From positions 1-9,808 of the forward strand of contig JACZXM010000066.1 of the NCBI GenBank assembly GCA_022571615.1: a stretch of DNA of 9,808 bases. Reading direction: 5' to 3'. This document shows, in pieces, positions 8,384 through 9,808 of the stretch. The notes under the pieces were generated by a model. The model did not search any database. It was not told the DNA's origin and was given only the letters and a program-made list of their open reading frames with translations. Positions within the stretch are counted from its first letter, which is position 1. Every line of letters starts with the position of its first letter. This DNA comes from Acidobacteriota bacterium. GTDB lineage: Bacteria > Acidobacteriota > UBA890 > WLXD01. Position numbers and translations under genes: made by a program.

Positions 8384-8635
8384 ATGAGCGAAAAGCCACC
8401 ATCCGTCAGGGCTCCTATACTCCTCACCAGCGCGGCCTTGCTGGATCTTTTGGTAACCTTCTCGATGGTTTCGGAAGACAATCCGAGATTGTTGCTCTTC
8501 GGCGCCCTGACGCTTGGTCTCATCGCGTTTGCAATCTGGAGCTGGGTGCGATACTTGAAGGCCTACACCGATTACAAGATCAAGGGCCTCAGACGAGAAC
8601 GTACTCAAATCGGCGAGACGCGTGATGCTACATAG
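8384..8635 (+). CDS. Small two-helix membrane protein of unknown function
   Basis: This 83-residue protein is not one I recognise. Two hydrophobic segments are visible, at about 11-28 (ILLTSAALLDLLVTFSMV) and 36-56 (LLLFGALTLGLIAFAIWSW), joined by a short acidic turn (SEDNP). A basic, charged C-terminal tail follows (YKIKGLRRERTQ), so by the positive-inside rule the tail, and with two helices the N-terminus as well, should be cytoplasmic. It has a consensus ribosome-binding site, a clean ATG and stop, and lies alone between two non-coding regions, opposite in strand to guaA. The surrounding DNA is lower in G+C than the large genes, which could mean recent acquisition. It could be a small inner-membrane modulator or a toxin-like peptide, but nothing in the sequence decides; no partner gene is adjacent. 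Confidence 0.65.
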   Translation: MSEKPPSVRAPILLTSAALLDLLVTFSMVSEDNPRLLLFGALTLGLIAFAIWSWVRYLKAYTDYKIKGLRRERTQIGETRDAT

Positions 8636-8724
8636 CAGACTGCGGCGGTCGACGCGAAGATCCGGCTGTCACCCATTCGATCGCGCTGCAAGACGTCGGC
8701 GAAGCACGGAAGTGTTCGGACATG

Positions 8725-8754
8725 GAGCGTTCACATTGTTCAACATGAACGCTC
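8725..8754. repeat. Perfect 9-bp inverted repeat (hairpin)
   Basis: GAGCGTTCA (8725-8733) and TGAACGCTC (8746-8754) are exact reverse complements around 12 nt whose centre (TTG-TT-CAA) can add three more pairs. There is no adjacent T-run, so it is not a standard terminator. It may be a binding site, an mRNA 3'-end stabiliser or one of a dispersed palindromic family. Confidence 0.55.
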
Positions 8755-8760
8755 GATACC

Positions 8761-8799
8761 GGTCGGACGCGTTGGTCACACCGCTCCAAAACGTCGACC
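8761..8799. repeat. Second hairpin with bulge
   Basis: GGTCG (8761-8765) pairs with CGACC (8795-8799), then ACG/CGT after one bulged G at 8766, then two mismatches, then TTGG (8772-8775) with CCAA (8786-8789), leaving a 10-nt loop. It stands 6 bp after the preceding hairpin. Confidence 0.4.
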
Positions 8800-8886
8800 G
8801 AACTTCCGGCGCGATGGGTTAGCTGTTCCCGCAGCGAAGCCGTCCGACTTTGGTGTGGTTGAGGCCACGCTACGACGGCAGCTCGC

Positions 8887-9808
8887 TCATTCCCACTCGA
8901 TCGTACCCGGCGGCTTGGAGGTCACATCGAGCGCCAGGGCCGAGACCCCGGGGAGTGCCAGGATGCTCTGGCGCAGCTCATCCAGGAGGGCGGCAGGAAG
9001 CTCCACGGGCTGGGCCGTCATCGCTCGCTGCGAGCGCACTGGGCGCACGACCACCAGCTCACCGCCGCTACCGTCGAGCGCGACCGGGACCAGCACCGTC
9101 GGGCATTGCCAGACGCGCTCGTACATTCCGTGACGCTCGAGCGCTCGCATGACCTGCTGGTCGGCCTCGCGCAGCGTATCGAGCCGCTGGCGCGTCATCA
9201 AAGCCCGTCTTGCCCTCGCGGCGCGCGGCGCCACCGGCCCGAGGTTCCAGATGCAGCGATTCAGCCCCGGAACATCGGCGGTGATTTCGGAGGTGGCGTC
9301 GATCAAACTGTCCCAATCGACGGCTCCGCTCAACAGGACAGGATGCTCGTAGGCTCGAAGGTCGGCCTTCACGCCGACTGATCGAATCGGCAGCGGCAGG
9401 GCCTGGAGCCCGAAACGGCCCGCGATCTCGCTCAGCCCGGGCTCGAGGAGATCGAAGCCCTCGCGATCGTCCTCACCCGCGTTGCACAGCAGGCGGACTC
9501 CCAGGCCGGGTCCGGGGAAAGGGTGGCGCGCAATCAGGTGATGCGGAATGCCGAGACGCTCGCCGAGCTCTCGGACCTCGACCTTGTACAGATCCACCAG
9601 CGGCTCGACGACTTTCCCTTCGGCGATCATCTGCTCGATGATCGGCACGCGGTTGTGGTGTGTCTTGATGGTATCGGCACGGCGGGTGCCGCCGGTTTCG
9701 ATGGTGTCCGGGTATATGGTCCCCTGTCCGAGAAGGTGGTGCTCGATGTCGAGCCGCCGGGCCTCGGCCTGGAAGACTTCGACGAACTCCTTGCCGATGA
9801 TCTTGCGC
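8887..9808 (-). CDS. guaA: GMP synthase (glutamine-hydrolysing), C-terminal part, long form; 5' end outside window
   Basis: GuaA makes GMP from XMP, ATP and glutamine in the cytoplasm. The visible 307 codons hold the end of the ATP-pyrophosphatase domain (QGTIYPDTIE, THHN, GKVVEPLVDLYKVEVRELG) and the hallmark RHPFPGPGLGVR. The protein ends SKPPGTIEWE, the conserved XMP-binding tail. Between them it is unusual: instead of one dimerisation domain there are two related blocks, LPLPIRSVGVKADLRAYEHPVLL to VPGLNRCIWNLGP (9408-9235) and LREADQQVMRALERHGMYERVW to the end (about 9183-8890). This agrees with the longer human-type GMP synthase rather than the E. coli type, which goes from PGPGLGVR straight into a single such block. 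The glutaminase domain and start lie to the right of the window. The gene converges on the small membrane gene, and no terminator is seen directly after its stop. Identity is firm; the long-form assignment rests on remembered alignment. Confidence 0.95.
   Translation of the reverse strand, partial: RKIIGKEFVEVFQAEARRLDIEHHLLGQGTIYPDTIETGGTRRADTIKTHHNRVPIIEQMIAEGKVVEPLVDLYKVEVRELGERLGIPHHLIARHPFPGPGLGVRLLCNAGEDDREGFDLLEPGLSEIAGRFGLQALPLPIRSVGVKADLRAYEHPVLLSGAVDWDSLIDATSEITADVPGLNRCIWNLGPVAPRAARARRALMTRQRLDTLREADQQVMRALERHGMYERVWQCPTVLVPVALDGSGGELVVVRPVRSQRAMTAQPVELPAALLDELRQSILALPGVSALALDVTSKPPGTIEWE

Larger units (their letters stand above)
8636..8886. other. Intergenic region between convergent small gene and guaA
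   Basis: These 251 bp separate the stop of the small membrane gene from the stop of guaA. No gene is supported; a 66-codon plus-strand frame at 8622-8822 has no ribosome-binding site. Two strong dyads lie within it. CGGAAGTGTTCGG (8707-8719) is also an imperfect inverted copy of CCGAACTTCCG (8798-8808), enclosing both hairpins. No T-run terminator is seen for either gene. Confidence 0.5.

Noticed and set aside
8622..8822. 66-codon plus-strand frame after the small membrane gene
   Set aside because: It overlaps the end of a better-supported gene, has no ribosome-binding site, is basic and low in complexity, and covers a palindromic region.
8738..8824. Integron attC-like site (GTTCAAC ... GTTAGCT) with the small membrane gene as a cassette
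   Set aside because: GTTCAAC fits RYYYAAC, and a bulged hairpin lies between, but GTTAGCT breaks the GTTRRRY core, the outer arms do not pair, there is no matching site upstream of the gene, and no integrase is present.

Overview
This is a G+C-rich window from a Gram-negative (diderm) bacterium. The diderm call rests on a full-length TonB-dependent outer-membrane receptor with a signal peptide and a terminal phenylalanine. A large cyclase/AAA-ATPase/TPR regulator, a CruF-like carotenoid protein and an unusual long-form GMP synthase would suit an environmental lineage (for example Myxococcota/Deltaproteobacteria, Acidobacteriota or an uncultured Pseudomonadota). I cannot fix the phylum from sequence alone.

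Layout, left to right. (1) Bases 1 to about 185 encode, on the minus strand, the C-terminal end of a RimK-type ATP-grasp ligase. It stops abruptly and abuts, head to head, the second half of a class III nucleotide cyclase domain on the plus strand; a perfect 10-bp palindrome lies at the joint. Both genes have lost their 5' parts, so this is either a genomic deletion/inversion scar or a chimeric join in the assembly. (2) The plus-strand gene continues as a P-loop ATPase plus helical-repeat regulator to 3231. (3) A plus-strand polytopic membrane protein of the DUF422/CruF carotenoid family follows (3302-4243). (4) A convergent minus-strand TonB-dependent receptor (4231-6912) overlaps it by 13 bp at the stops. 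(5) A divergent intergenic region of 200 bp carries a perfect TATAAT box and a long dyad, and leads into a plus-strand metallo-beta-lactamase-fold hydrolase (7113-7919). (6) A 464-bp region of visibly lower G+C (7920-8383) contains no convincing gene. It does hold a minus-strand sigma70-like promoter placed just before a strong minus-strand terminator, which predicts a tiny RNA of about 50 nt, plus several dyads. (7) A small two-helix membrane protein with an excellent ribosome-binding site follows (8384-8635). (8) A 251-bp intergenic region has two strong hairpins. (9) The C-terminal part of guaA lies on the minus strand and runs off the right edge. Its architecture matches the long, eukaryote-like GMP synthase with a duplicated dimerisation domain.

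The genes do not form one obvious pathway. GuaA is housekeeping purine synthesis, the receptor is nutrient uptake, the CruF-like protein is an orphan carotenoid-type enzyme, and the cyclase/ATPase protein is a signalling protein. The least explained parts are the junction at about 170-190, the putative mini-RNA at 8007-8057 and the architecture of GuaA. I found no CRISPR array, tRNA, rRNA, transposase or integrase.
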